Shown piece by piece: positions 8,694 to 17,145 of a DNA stretch of 64,000 nucleotides. Numbering within the stretch: the first letter of the stretch is position 1; every line of letters starts with the position of its first letter. Made by a program: the position numbers and the translations under genes. Source of the stretch: Ferrimonas balearica (GTDB taxonomy: Bacteria; Pseudomonadota; Gammaproteobacteria; Enterobacterales; Shewanellaceae); contig NZ_JAHVHV010000006.1 in NCBI RefSeq assembly GCF_019802085.1, positions 124,001 to 188,000 of the forward strand, read 5' to 3'. The notes under the pieces are model-generated. The model worked only from the letters and a program-made list of their open reading frames with translations. It did no database searches and was not told where the DNA came from.

Positions 8694-9218
8694 ATGTCTC
8701 TGCAAGACCAACTGCTCAAGGCCGGGCTTGTTTCCAAGCACGACGCCAAGAAGGCCAACAAGGCCAAGCACCGGGCGCTGAAGTCCGGCAAGAAGGTGGT
8801 GAACGAAGCCAAGGCGGACGCCGCCCAGAAACGGGCCGAACAGGCCGAGCGGGATCGCCAGCTCAATGCCGAGCGTAAGGCCGAGGCCGAGCAAAAGGCG
8901 CTGCAGGCCCAGATCCGCCAGCTGATCACCGTCAACTCACAGCCCCGCGCCGGCGGCGAGGTGGCCTACAACTTCTCCGACAACGGCAAGATCACCAAGA
9001 TCCTGGTGACCCCGGCGTTGCAGCAAGGGCTGGTCAATGGTCAGTTGGCCATCGCCCGGCTGGACGACCAGTACCACCTGGTCGCTGCCGCGGTGGCCGA
9101 GAAGGTGGCCCAGCGGGACGACAAGGCGATCGTGATGCTGAACGACAAGCCGGAGAATCAGCCGGACGAGGACGATCCCTACGCCGAGTTCCAGATCCCC
9201 GATGACCTGATGTGGTAA
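8694..9218 (+). CDS. DUF2058 family protein (YaiL-like)
   Basis: The 174-residue cytoplasmic protein starts MSLQDQLLKAGLVSKHDAKK, the signature of the DUF2058/YaiL family. Residues 15-85 form a highly charged lysine/alanine/glutamate-rich helix that may bind RNA or ribosomes. The C-terminal part is a small globular domain (YNFSDNGKITKILV). The role is unknown. GAGGT precedes the start, and a perfect terminator follows. Confidence 0.88.
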   Translation: MSLQDQLLKAGLVSKHDAKKANKAKHRALKSGKKVVNEAKADAAQKRAEQAERDRQLNAERKAEAEQKALQAQIRQLITVNSQPRAGGEVAYNFSDNGKITKILVTPALQQGLVNGQLAIARLDDQYHLVAAAVAEKVAQRDDKAIVMLNDKPENQPDEDDPYAEFQIPDDLMW

Positions 9219-9221
9219 GCC

Positions 9222-9250
9222 AAAAACGCCCGCGAATCGCGGGCGTTTTT
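9222..9250. terminator. Bidirectional terminator after the DUF2058 gene
   Basis: The 13-base arms AAAAACGCCCGCG and CGCGGGCGTTTTT with an AAT loop serve both the DUF2058 gene and the convergent lipoprotein gene. Confidence 0.93.
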
Positions 9251-9264
9251 CTTTGTCCGTTGGC

Positions 9265-9687
9265 CTACTGGCCGGCGGCCCGCACCTGGATGGCCATCTC
9301 CCCCTCGTTGGCGAAGGGATCGATGTGGCTGTCGTTGATGAACTTCAGGGCGCTGCCCTCCTCGATGCGCACCCGCAGGCCATAGCGGTGACGCTCCTGG
9401 ATGCGGGTCGGGTCGTATTGCAGCGCGAAGGGGAAGGGGGGCGGCCCCTGCACCTCGAAGCTCAGGCTGCTCACCGGCTCGGCGGCCACATCCATCTTGG
9501 AGATGTCCTCCAGGGTGACCGTCATCATGGTGCCGGGCTTAAGCAGAATGCGCTCCCGGTAGCTCACCTGGCCGGTCAGGGTGGCCATCTCGGCCGCCGC
9601 CGAAGGGGGCTCGGTGGGGGCCTCGCCCCCGCATCCGGTCAGCACTACTCCCACCGCCAGCAGCGGCACCATCAATATTCTTTTCAT
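9265..9687 (-). CDS. YbaY-like lipoprotein
   Basis: The 140-residue lipoprotein precursor has a signal peptide ending in the lipobox LTGC near residue 18, then a linker rich in proline and alanine. Its beta-rich domain contains TLTGQVSYRERILLKPGTMMTVTLEDIS, a pattern seen in YbaY/YscW-like proteins (PF09619). The chosen ATG is seven bases after GGAGG; an adjacent ATG three bases upstream is also possible. It probably sits in the outer membrane. The function is not known. Confidence 0.78.
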   Translation of the reverse strand: MKRILMVPLLAVGVVLTGCGGEAPTEPPSAAAEMATLTGQVSYRERILLKPGTMMTVTLEDISKMDVAAEPVSSLSFEVQGPPPFPFALQYDPTRIQERHRYGLRVRIEEGSALKFINDSHIDPFANEGEMAIQVRAAGQ

Positions 9688-9729
9688 CATCCTTCCTCCC
9701 TGTGTTGACCTCATGAGTATAGGGGCCGG

Positions 9730-10416
9730 TCAGAACGGCACCTTCATCGCCTGGCAGAGGAAACGCATAAAGGGATCCGCCGCCTGGTAGGCCTCCTCCA
9801 TCCGATCCAGCAGGCTCTCCCCCAGCACCTGATCATCCCTCAGGTTCATCACGGCGATGAAGTCCTTGCGCTTGAGGTCCTCCAGCATGGGGTTGTCCTT
9901 GTCGTAGCCCTTGGGGGGCCGCACCAGGCTGTCTCCGGACAGGGAAAACCGGCTGCAAAATTCACCGTCGTCCCGGGCCGCCAGCCAGCGAATGGGGGAG
10001 GCGTCGATCGCCTCGCGGATCCCCGCCAGGGCCTTGGGCTCCGGGTGCCAGCTGCCCACTCCGAGAAAGCAGTTACCGGGTTGTACGTGCAGGTAGTAGC
10101 CCGGGGCGTGCACGTCCTTGCCCAGGTCGTGACGAAACTGGATGCCGACGTTGAGCTTGATGGGGGCTTTGTTCTTGGAGAAGCGGGTGTCGCGGTAGGG
10201 CCGCATCAGCGAACCGCCCACCTTGCGCGCATCGGCGCGAAACCGCGGGGCAAACTCCGCCAGCCGGGGGGCAAAGCTGGCAATGACGTCCAGTGCCGGC
10301 CCGCGGACCTGCTCTTCATACCGCGCCTTGTTGTCGTTGAACCAGTCCCGGGTGTTGTTGGCCTCCAACTGGGTTAAAAAGGCCAGCGTTTCAGTGGCAA
10401 AGTAGCCGTCGTTCAT
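9730..10416 (-). CDS. DUF2461 (TIGR02453) family protein
   Basis: The 228-residue protein matches the DUF2461 family: FLTQLEANNTRDWFNDNKARYE at the N-terminus, then the conserved RDTRFSKNKAPIKLNVGIQFRH and the YYLHVQPGN segment. Members are widespread cytoplasmic proteins of unknown role. The start is set by GGAGAGGGT directly before the ATG. A longer frame upstream has no ribosome site. Confidence 0.88.
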   Translation of the reverse strand: MNDGYFATETLAFLTQLEANNTRDWFNDNKARYEEQVRGPALDVIASFAPRLAEFAPRFRADARKVGGSLMRPYRDTRFSKNKAPIKLNVGIQFRHDLGKDVHAPGYYLHVQPGNCFLGVGSWHPEPKALAGIREAIDASPIRWLAARDDGEFCSRFSLSGDSLVRPPKGYDKDNPMLEDLKRKDFIAVMNLRDDQVLGESLLDRMEEAYQAADPFMRFLCQAMKVPF

Positions 10417-10610
10417 ACCCTCTCCCTGCCCGCAATGGGCTGCGCGGTCTATGCTGATGATCACCCTCCCCAAAAGCCTGCGAAAGGGACCCAGGATCCC
10501 AGGGGATCCCAAGGATCAGTGATTAAGCTGATCCCGGTCAAATCCTAGCCGTCTCGGCCCCCCTATAGTCAAGGGTGCACCTGATGGATTTAGGACAACA
10601 GGAGGCAGAC

Positions 10611-12641
10611 ATGCCCGAGTATCGCACCGAACAGATAAGGAATGCGGCTCTACTGGGCCACACCGGCAGCGGCAAATCCAGTCTACTGGAAGCCCTGCTG
10701 TATGGCGCTAGGGCCATCAGCTCGCGCGGCAGGGTCGACAACGGCACTAACCATGCCGATTTCACCCCGCAGGAAAAAGCGCACCACCACAGTCTAGAAG
10801 CATCCTTCCTCTCCCTCGACCACCAACAGACTCACATCAACCTCATCGACACCCCCGGACTGCCCGATTTCTTCGGCCGTGCCCAGCTGGTGCTGCCGGC
10901 GGTGGAAGGGGTGATCCTGGTGCTCAATGCCGGCCGCGGCATCGAACCTGTGGCCCAGCGCGCCTTCGAAGAGGCCCGGCGCCAGGGTAAGTCGATGCTG
11001 ATCGTCATCAACCACATGGACGGCAACGGCGACGCCCTGGAGGAGGTGCTGGAGCAGATCCAGACCCAGTTTGGCCATGGCTGTCTGCCCCTGAACCTGC
11101 CCAATGCCGACTGCAGCGACGTGGTCGACTGCTACTTCAAACCCGATTACGACACCCCCACCCGGTTCGGCGACGCCCAAAGCTGCCATGATGAACTGAT
11201 CGACACCGTGGTGGAGCAGGATGAAGCGCTGATGGAGCTCTACCTGGAGCAGGATGAGTCCATCACCCCCGAGCAGCTGCACGCCCCCCTGGAACAGGCC
11301 CTGCGCCAGGGTGAACTGGTGCCGGTGTGCTTTGCCAGCGCCGAGCAGGACATCGGCATCGCCCACCTGCTGGACGTGCTGGCCCAGGTGATGCCCAATC
11401 CGCTGGAAGCCAATCCCCCGCAGTTCGTCAACGGCTGGGATGACAAGGCCGAGCCCGTTGAGCTCTCCCTGTCGGCGGAAGATCACCTGCTGGCCCACGT
11501 GTTCCGGCTCAACATCGATCCCTTCGTGGGGCGCCTCGGCGTCTTCCGGGTGCACCAGGGCACCGTCCGCAATGGCCAGAAGCTGTTTATCGGCGCGGAC
11601 CGCAAGCCCATCAAGGTCACCCACCTGCTGAAACTGCAGGGTCGGGAGCAGATCGAAGTGGCCGAAGCGGGCCCGGGGGACATCTGTGCCCTGGCCAAGA
11701 TCGACGGTCTGGAGGTGAACGCCATCCTTCACGACAACCATGAGGAGGACAACTTCCACATGGTGGCCCTGGATCTGCCCCAGCCGCTGTTCGGCCTGGC
11801 GGTGCGGCCCAAGCGCCGCGGCGACGAGCAGAAACTGGCGGAGGTGCTGCACAAGCTGGTGGCCGAAGATCCCAGCTTGCAAGTCACCCACGCCGGGGCG
11901 GAGAACGAAACCGTGCTGCAGGGGCTGGGGGATCTGCACGTGCAGATCGCCCTGGAGAAAGCCCAGCAGGTGTTCAACCTGGACATGGACACCCAGCGCC
12001 CCTCGGTGGCCTACCGGGAAACCATCAATGGCCAGGCGGAAGCCCGCTACCGTCACAAGAAGCAGACCGGTGGCGCCGGCCAGTTTGGCGAGGTGCACCT
12101 GATGGTGGAACCCCTGCCCCGGGGCAGCGGCTTCCAGTTCGCTTCCAAGGTGGTCGGGGGCGCCATCCCCAGCCAGTTCATCCCCGCCGTGGAGAAGGGG
12201 GTGAAGGAGGCGATGAACGAAGGGGTGCTGGCCGGCTTCCCGATGCAGGACATCCGCGTGGTGGTGCTGGACGGCAAACACCACCCGGTGGACTCCAAGG
12301 AGATCGCCTTTTTGACCGCCGGTAAGAAGGCGTTCCTGGAGGCGGTGATGGAAGCCCAGCCGGTGATCCTCGAGCCCATCGTCGACATGCACGTCCAGGT
12401 GCCCCAGGAGAAGATGGGGGACATCACCGGGGATCTCAGCGCCCACCGCGCCATGGTGTGCGGCACCCAGGCCCTGGCCAATCGTCAGGTGGACATCAAC
12501 GCCGAGGCGCCGTTGGCGGCCCTGGACGACTACGCCACCCGCCTCAAGGCGATGACCGGCGGTGAGGGGCAACTCTCCATGGCCTTCAGCCGCTACGAGG
12601 TGGTGCCGCCCAACGTGCAGCAGCAGCTGATCCAGCACTGA
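10611..12641 (+). CDS. Elongation factor G-like GTPase
   Basis: The 676-residue protein has the whole EF-G domain plan: GTPase domain with P loop GHTGSGKS (16-23) and DTPGLPDF, beta-barrel domain II, domain III, domain IV (about 470-590) and domain V. It is shorter than canonical EF-G (about 700) and the G4 motif reads NHMD instead of NKMD. It therefore belongs with the EF-G-like paralogues rather than the housekeeping factor, which is normally near rpsG and tufA. AGGAGG lies six bases before the chosen ATG. The role is uncertain; paralogues of this type can act in ribosome recycling or under stress. Confidence 0.88.
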   Translation: MPEYRTEQIRNAALLGHTGSGKSSLLEALLYGARAISSRGRVDNGTNHADFTPQEKAHHHSLEASFLSLDHQQTHINLIDTPGLPDFFGRAQLVLPAVEGVILVLNAGRGIEPVAQRAFEEARRQGKSMLIVINHMDGNGDALEEVLEQIQTQFGHGCLPLNLPNADCSDVVDCYFKPDYDTPTRFGDAQSCHDELIDTVVEQDEALMELYLEQDESITPEQLHAPLEQALRQGELVPVCFASAEQDIGIAHLLDVLAQVMPNPLEANPPQFVNGWDDKAEPVELSLSAEDHLLAHVFRLNIDPFVGRLGVFRVHQGTVRNGQKLFIGADRKPIKVTHLLKLQGREQIEVAEAGPGDICALAKIDGLEVNAILHDNHEEDNFHMVALDLPQPLFGLAVRPKRRGDEQKLAEVLHKLVAEDPSLQVTHAGAENETVLQGLGDLHVQIALEKAQQVFNLDMDTQRPSVAYRETINGQAEARYRHKKQTGGAGQFGEVHLMVEPLPRGSGFQFASKVVGGAIPSQFIPAVEKGVKEAMNEGVLAGFPMQDIRVVVLDGKHHPVDSKEIAFLTAGKKAFLEAVMEAQPVILEPIVDMHVQVPQEKMGDITGDLSAHRAMVCGTQALANRQVDINAEAPLAALDDYATRLKAMTGGEGQLSMAFSRYEVVPPNVQQQLIQH

Positions 12642-12653
12642 AGTGCATAAAAT

Positions 12654-12681
12654 GCGGCGGCCCCCGGGCCGCCGCTTGTTT
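12654..12681 (+). terminator. Terminator after the EF-G-like gene
   Basis: The arms GCGGCGGCCC and GGGCCGCCGC are followed by TTGTTTT. Confidence 0.85.
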
Positions 12682-12736
12682 TCCGCCCCCCATCGGCCTA
12701 GAGTCAGGGCCACCTCCACACCAACGCCCAACCGCC

Positions 12737-13765
12737 ATGAAACCCTGGATTGCCCTCCTTGGCCTGCTGGCCCTGCCCCTGGCCGCGCAGCCCCATGACC
12801 CCAACGCCCTCTTCGCCATCGAGGGACTCAAGATCGGCCAGCTGAGCGATCCCAAGGGGCTGACCGGCGTCACGGTGCTGCGCTTCGACGCCGGGGCCAC
12901 CGCCTCGGTGGATGTGCGTGGCGCCGCCCCGGGCACCCGGGAGACCGATCTCCTCAAGCCGGAGAACCTGGTGGATAAGGTGCACGCCATCGTCCTGACC
13001 GGCGGCAGCGCCTTTGGCCTGGACGCCATGAGCGGGGTGGCCCGCCAGCTCGAGTCCGAGGGGATCGGCTTCGACACCGGGGTGGCCCGGGTGCCCATCG
13101 TCACCGGCGCGGTGCTGTTTGACCTGGCCCTGGGGGATCCCAAGGCCCGACCGGACGCCGCCATGGGCCAACAGGCCGCCAAGGGCGCCAAGCGGGACGG
13201 CCTGAGCGAAGGCAATGTTGGCGCCGGCACCGGCGCCAGTGTCGGCAAGATCCGCGGCATGGCCCACGCCACCAAGTCCGGCCTCGGCGTTTACAGCGTT
13301 ACCCTGGACAACGGCCTGGTGGTGGGCGCCGTGGTGGCGGTCAACGCCTGGGGCGACGTCTACGACCGGCGGGGGCAGATCCTGGCGGGCACCCGGGATG
13401 AGCAGGGCTTCATCCCCGGCACGGCACTCATCTTCCAGGGGGCCAGCGAGCCGGGCTTTGTCGGCCGCAACACCACCATCGGCGCCATCGTCACCAACGC
13501 CACCCTGACCAAATCCCAGGCGCTGAAGGTCGCCCAGATGGCCCACGATGGCTACGCCCGGGCGATCCGGCCGGTGCACAGCCTCAACGATGGCGACGCC
13601 ATCTTCGCCGCCGGCACCGGCGAGCTGGGGCCGGTGGACGTCAACACCCTGGGGGTGATCGCCGCCGAGGTGATGGAAACCGCCATCCACCGGGCGGTGC
13701 AGGCGGCGCAGCCGGCCGGCGGCCTGCCGGCGGCCAGGGATCTGGCCACGCCGGCCAGCCCCTAG
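12737..13765 (+). CDS. P1 family (DmpA/NylC-type) peptidase, exported
   Basis: The 342-residue protein has a short signal peptide (residues 1-18) and the fold signatures of S58 self-cleaving amidases: VLTGGSAFGLDA, GNVGAGTGASVGK, VGAVVAVNAWGDV and RNTTIGAIVTNATLTK. By analogy with NylC, the bond between N245 and T246 would be cut to release the catalytic threonine. Family members hydrolyse N-terminal residues of peptides, often D- or beta-amino peptides. An export signal is less usual, so it probably works in the periplasm. No clear ribosome site precedes the ATG. Confidence 0.85.
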   Translation: MKPWIALLGLLALPLAAQPHDPNALFAIEGLKIGQLSDPKGLTGVTVLRFDAGATASVDVRGAAPGTRETDLLKPENLVDKVHAIVLTGGSAFGLDAMSGVARQLESEGIGFDTGVARVPIVTGAVLFDLALGDPKARPDAAMGQQAAKGAKRDGLSEGNVGAGTGASVGKIRGMAHATKSGLGVYSVTLDNGLVVGAVVAVNAWGDVYDRRGQILAGTRDEQGFIPGTALIFQGASEPGFVGRNTTIGAIVTNATLTKSQALKVAQMAHDGYARAIRPVHSLNDGDAIFAAGTGELGPVDVNTLGVIAAEVMETAIHRAVQAAQPAGGLPAARDLATPASP

Positions 13766-13785
13766 CCCCAAACCCCGAAACTGGC

Positions 13786-13803
13786 CCCCGGATCACACCG
13801 GGG
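13786..13803. terminator. Hairpin after the P1 peptidase gene
   Basis: The arms CCCCGG and CCGGGG have a six-base loop. There is no T-run, so it may be only a weak terminator or a processing hairpin. Confidence 0.4.
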
Positions 13804-13850
13804 CGCCCCACATTCCCTTACCCTGACCTTTTCCAATCGGCCCCGGAACC

Positions 13851-14471
13851 ATGCTGGACAGTCTTCAACCCCTGATCACCGACCTGGCCCCCTACCTGCA
13901 ACAGTACGGCCTCTGGATCCTGGCGCTGGCCATCGCCGTGGAGGGAGTCGGGATCCCCGCCCCGGGTCAGTCGCTGCTGATCGTCGCCGCGGTGCTCGCC
14001 GCCGGGGGGGATCTCTCCCTGACCGGCGTCCTCACCGTGGCCACCTTAAGCGCCTTTTTCGGCAACCTGGCCGGATACTTTATCGGCCTTAAGGGAGACC
14101 GCTGGCTGCGCCGCCGTGGCTGGCTGTCCGAGCGCACCGAGCAGCGGCTGCACGCCTTTATCACCCGCCACGGCACCAGCGCCATGGTGATCAGCCGCTT
14201 TGTCGAGGGCTTGAAGCAGACCCTGCCCCTGGGGACCGGCCTGGCCCAGATGCCCCTGGCCGCCTTCCTGCTGGCCAATGCCCTGGCCAGCCTGATCTGG
14301 GTGGCGGTGTTTGGCGCCGCCCCGGCCCTGCTCCGCCACCACTTCGCCAGTTTGCAAAGCCTCTACCAGTTGCACCCCATGGCGGTCTGGGGCGTGGGCC
14401 TCAGCCTGCTGCTGGCCACCGCCGGCGGCCTCTGGCACCGGGCCCGTCGCCGCACGGCCGAGATCCGTTAG
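13851..14471 (+). CDS. DedA/SNARE-associated family membrane protein
   Basis: The 206-residue integral inner-membrane protein belongs to the DedA family, now viewed as lipid (undecaprenyl phosphate or phospholipid) transporters. Motifs are the VEGVGIPAPGQSLLI re-entrant helix, FGNLAGYFIGLKGDRWL and SRFVEGLKQTLPLGTGLAQM, which matches the R-x3-P family signature loosely (the usual proline is not in the standard place). A basic tail ends the protein. GGAA lies before the start. No partner gene is evident. Confidence 0.85.
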   Translation: MLDSLQPLITDLAPYLQQYGLWILALAIAVEGVGIPAPGQSLLIVAAVLAAGGDLSLTGVLTVATLSAFFGNLAGYFIGLKGDRWLRRRGWLSERTEQRLHAFITRHGTSAMVISRFVEGLKQTLPLGTGLAQMPLAAFLLANALASLIWVAVFGAAPALLRHHFASLQSLYQLHPMAVWGVGLSLLLATAGGLWHRARRRTAEIR

Positions 14472-14535
14472 GCGCCCCCCTTGACACCCCGACGCGTTGC
14501 GCCCGAAATGGGTAAGGAGACGAGAGGGGGACACC

Positions 14536-14748
14536 ATGCTATTTGATGTCTATGGACAGCGCCTGTCGGTGCGGCGCATCGACGGCCAGTGGCAGCTGTT
14601 TCGCGAGTCCGATACCGGACTGCGCAGTCGAGTCCGGGAGGTGGTGATCCCGCCGGATCTGGAGGCCGAGGCGATCGCCCGCTACCTGGCGGATCTCTAC
14701 CACGAGCACGCCCGCCCTGGTCACGACGAGATACGCCGACTGGACTGA
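14536..14748 (+). CDS. Small conserved hypothetical protein
   Basis: The 70-residue soluble protein begins MLFDVYGQRLSVRRIDGQWQ and ends in a helix with LADLYHEHARPGHDEI. It resembles the small DUF7661-type proteins, but I cannot confirm this. A strong purine-rich site (GAGAGGGGG) lies before the ATG and supports it as a real gene. The function is unknown. Confidence 0.7.
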   Translation: MLFDVYGQRLSVRRIDGQWQLFRESDTGLRSRVREVVIPPDLEAEAIARYLADLYHEHARPGHDEIRRLD

Positions 14749-14835
14749 GTCGGGCAGCGCTGTCACGGCCAAGCTTGCCCTGCGGCCTCCCTTGGGCGAC
14801 CTTGGGGCTTATCGCCATGGAAGGGGAGGAAATCG

Positions 14836-15072
14836 GTGAAAATCGCTCTGCTGCTGGCCCTGGCTGGGGCCCTGATCGGCCTGTTTGTCGCCCCCTACAC
14901 CCCCTTATGGATCTTGGTGTGTGCTCTGCTGATGGCGGCGCTGCACCGCTACCCCATCCACTACCCCTCCCGTTCCCAGGTGGCCAGCCAGGCGCGCCAG
15001 ACACTGCGTTGGTGGGCCAGCCCGCTGCCCTACCTGGCGCTGTTGCTGCTGGTCTTTCTCTGGCTCACCTAA
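14836..15072 (+). CDS. Small membrane protein
   Basis: The 78-residue protein starts at a GTG with GGGGAGGA five bases upstream. It has two hydrophobic segments near the N-terminus (4-20 and 24-38) and one at the C-terminus (62-77), separated by a polar, arginine-containing loop. I recognise no family. A strong hairpin terminator follows. Confidence 0.7.
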   Translation: MKIALLLALAGALIGLFVAPYTPLWILVCALLMAALHRYPIHYPSRSQVASQARQTLRWWASPLPYLALLLLVFLWLT

Positions 15073-15089
15073 CCTTGGTGAGCCAACAA

Positions 15090-15115
15090 AAAAGGGCGCC
15101 CAGCGGCGCCCTTTT
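15090..15115. terminator. Bidirectional terminator
   Basis: The arms AAAAGGGCGCC and GGCGCCCTTTT with a CAGC loop lie between the small membrane protein gene and the convergent nnrU-like gene. Confidence 0.92.
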
Positions 15116-15134
15116 GCGTCAAGACTGACGGACT

Positions 15135-15680
15135 CTAACGCCCCATCACCGCCACCCCGAACAGGTAGGGGTGGGCCAGCAGCAGCGCCACGTAGAGCCC
15201 CAGGGCCACCACCGCCACCAGCAGCTCGTGGCGGCCGGTGTAGTCACTGCGTCGCTTGCTGCGGGAACGGAAGATCGCCACCAGGCTGTAGAGGCCGAAG
15301 CCGCCGAACAGCACCAGGGAGGCCAGATCGCCGTTGGCCAGCAGGTGGGCCAGGGCCCAGATCACGAAGGACCAGAGCATGGGGTTGGCGGTCAGCCCCT
15401 TAAGCTTGCCCCCCAGCAGGTAGGTGATCAGCAGGTAGCAGGCCACCAGCATCAGCAGCGGCGCCAGGTGCCGGGTCCAGACCGGCGGCACCCACACCGA
15501 CAGATACTGGGCCTGGCCCTTGCCCCAGGCAGCCAGGACCACGGCCGCCAGGGAGAGCAGGGCGAAGATCCCCTTGTAGAGGGGCTCACCCATGGCCCCC
15601 ACCAGCCGGGCCCGCAAGGCAGTGCCCGGCAGCAGGTGAAGGGCGATAAAGCTCAACATCCCCAGCAGTAACCAGGTCAT
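15135..15680 (-). CDS. NnrU family membrane protein
   Basis: The 181-residue protein has about five membrane helices and the NnrU signature NPMLWSFVIWALAHLLANGDLASLVLFGGF. NnrU proteins are linked in some bacteria to nitric oxide or nitrite metabolism, and relatives act in isoprenoid conversion. No denitrification gene is nearby, so I would not infer that role here. GAGGACA precedes the start. The gene lies 13 bases after an M16 protease gene on the same strand and may be its operon partner. Confidence 0.85.
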   Translation of the reverse strand: MTWLLLGMLSFIALHLLPGTALRARLVGAMGEPLYKGIFALLSLAAVVLAAWGKGQAQYLSVWVPPVWTRHLAPLLMLVACYLLITYLLGGKLKGLTANPMLWSFVIWALAHLLANGDLASLVLFGGFGLYSLVAIFRSRSKRRSDYTGRHELLVAVVALGLYVALLLAHPYLFGVAVMGR

Positions 15681-15693
15681 GGTGTTGTCCTCG

Positions 15694-17145
15694 TCAGAAC
15701 CAGAAGCCGTGGGCGTCGATGTTCACCTCCGCCACCTCGCCGTACTGGCCGGCGATATCACGGATAGCGTCCGCCTGGCCCACCAGCACAAACTGTAGAT
15801 CCTCCTTGGGGAAGTACTTGGCCACCAGGGCCTGGGCCTTCTCCAGGGTCAGGCCATCCACCTCCGCCTGGAAGCGGTCGATCTGCTCCGGCCCCAGGTC
15901 GTAGAGGTACATCTGCCCCAACAGGCCGGCCAGCTGGGCGGAGGTTTCGTAGCGGGGCGGGAACTGCCCCTTCACGTAGGCCTTGGCGGAGTCCAGGGTG
16001 GCCTGGTCCAGCCCCTGCTGCCACAGGCGCTGGTAGGTCTTGAGTGCCAGATCGATGGCCGCCTGGGTGTGCTCGGTGGCGGTGAAGGTGCTGATCTGGA
16101 AACTGCCGGCCTGGCCGTAGCTGGTGAAGCCGGAGCGAGCACCGTAGGTCAGGCCGGCGTTGACCCGCAGCTCGTCGTTGAGCCAGGAGGTGAAGCGACC
16201 ACCGAGGATGGTGTTGATCACCTGCAGCCCCACGTAGTCCGGGTTGTCCCGGGCCACACCGACGCCGCCGATAAGGAAGGTGGTCTCCCGGGCGTCCGGC
16301 TTGTCCACCAGCAGCACCCGGGCACTGTCATGACTGGGCACCGGCTGGTTAAGATCCGGCGGGGTGGGGGTGTCGCCATCGCGCCAATCCCCGAAGTGGC
16401 GTTTCACCTTGGCCAGCATCGCGTCGCTGTCGAAATCTCCGGCGATCACCAGGGCGCTGTTGCGCGGCTGGTACCAGCTGCCGTGGAACATCTTGAGATC
16501 GAAGCTGTCCAGTTGGGCCAGCCGGGCCCCGTCGCCCACCGTGGGGTTGGCGTAGGGATGATCGCCGTAGTAGAGGGCATCGAAGTAGTGGCGGATCACC
16601 TGACGCGGGCTCTCCTTCTGCTGGGCCAGCATCGCCACGTAGCGATCCCGGGCCTTGCTCACCTCATCGGCGGGGAACTGAGGCGCCCGCACCACCTCGG
16701 CCATCAGCGGCAGCATGGTATCCAGGTCCTTGGCCAGGAACCGGCTGGTCACCGTGGTGCCCTCCTTGCCGGCGTAGCTCGACAGACTGGCGCCCAGGCC
16801 ATCCACCAGGGCTTCCATCGCTTCCTTGCTGTGGCTTTCGGTGCCCAGCAGCAAACCTTCGGCGGTCAGGGCCGCCATCCCGGGCTCACCGTCGTTCACC
16901 GCGCCGGCACGCACCACGGCGTTGACGGTGATCAGCGGCACCTGGGGACGCTCCATCAGGTAGACGGTCAGGCCGTTGGGCAGGATCAGGGTGCGGTAAG
17001 CCGGCAGCTCGAACTTGGGGGCCACCGTGGCGGCCGGCGGCACGATCGGCTGGGCGGTGTCCGCCGGGGTCACCAAGGGAGTGGGACTGGTGGCGGCACA
17101 GCCGGCCAGCACCAGGGCAGAGAGCATCATCGTCGGCGCTTTCAT
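15694..17145 (-). CDS. M16 peptidase-like lipoprotein, non-catalytic subunit
   Basis: The 483-residue lipoprotein has the signal MKAPTMMLSALVLAGC (lipobox LAGC), a proline/threonine linker and two M16 half-domains. The zinc motif HxxEH is lost: the equivalent stretch reads AALTAEGLLLGT. The C-terminal half keeps the arginine/tyrosine pair region (NDELRVNAGLTYGARSGF), which in M16B proteases is supplied by the partner subunit. It should pair with the upstream gene product, to which it is coupled by an ATGA overlap, forming a periplasmic heterodimer. GAGGAGG precedes the start. Confidence 0.9.
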   Translation of the reverse strand: MKAPTMMLSALVLAGCAATSPTPLVTPADTAQPIVPPAATVAPKFELPAYRTLILPNGLTVYLMERPQVPLITVNAVVRAGAVNDGEPGMAALTAEGLLLGTESHSKEAMEALVDGLGASLSSYAGKEGTTVTSRFLAKDLDTMLPLMAEVVRAPQFPADEVSKARDRYVAMLAQQKESPRQVIRHYFDALYYGDHPYANPTVGDGARLAQLDSFDLKMFHGSWYQPRNSALVIAGDFDSDAMLAKVKRHFGDWRDGDTPTPPDLNQPVPSHDSARVLLVDKPDARETTFLIGGVGVARDNPDYVGLQVINTILGGRFTSWLNDELRVNAGLTYGARSGFTSYGQAGSFQISTFTATEHTQAAIDLALKTYQRLWQQGLDQATLDSAKAYVKGQFPPRYETSAQLAGLLGQMYLYDLGPEQIDRFQAEVDGLTLEKAQALVAKYFPKEDLQFVLVGQADAIRDIAGQYGEVAEVNIDAHGFWF

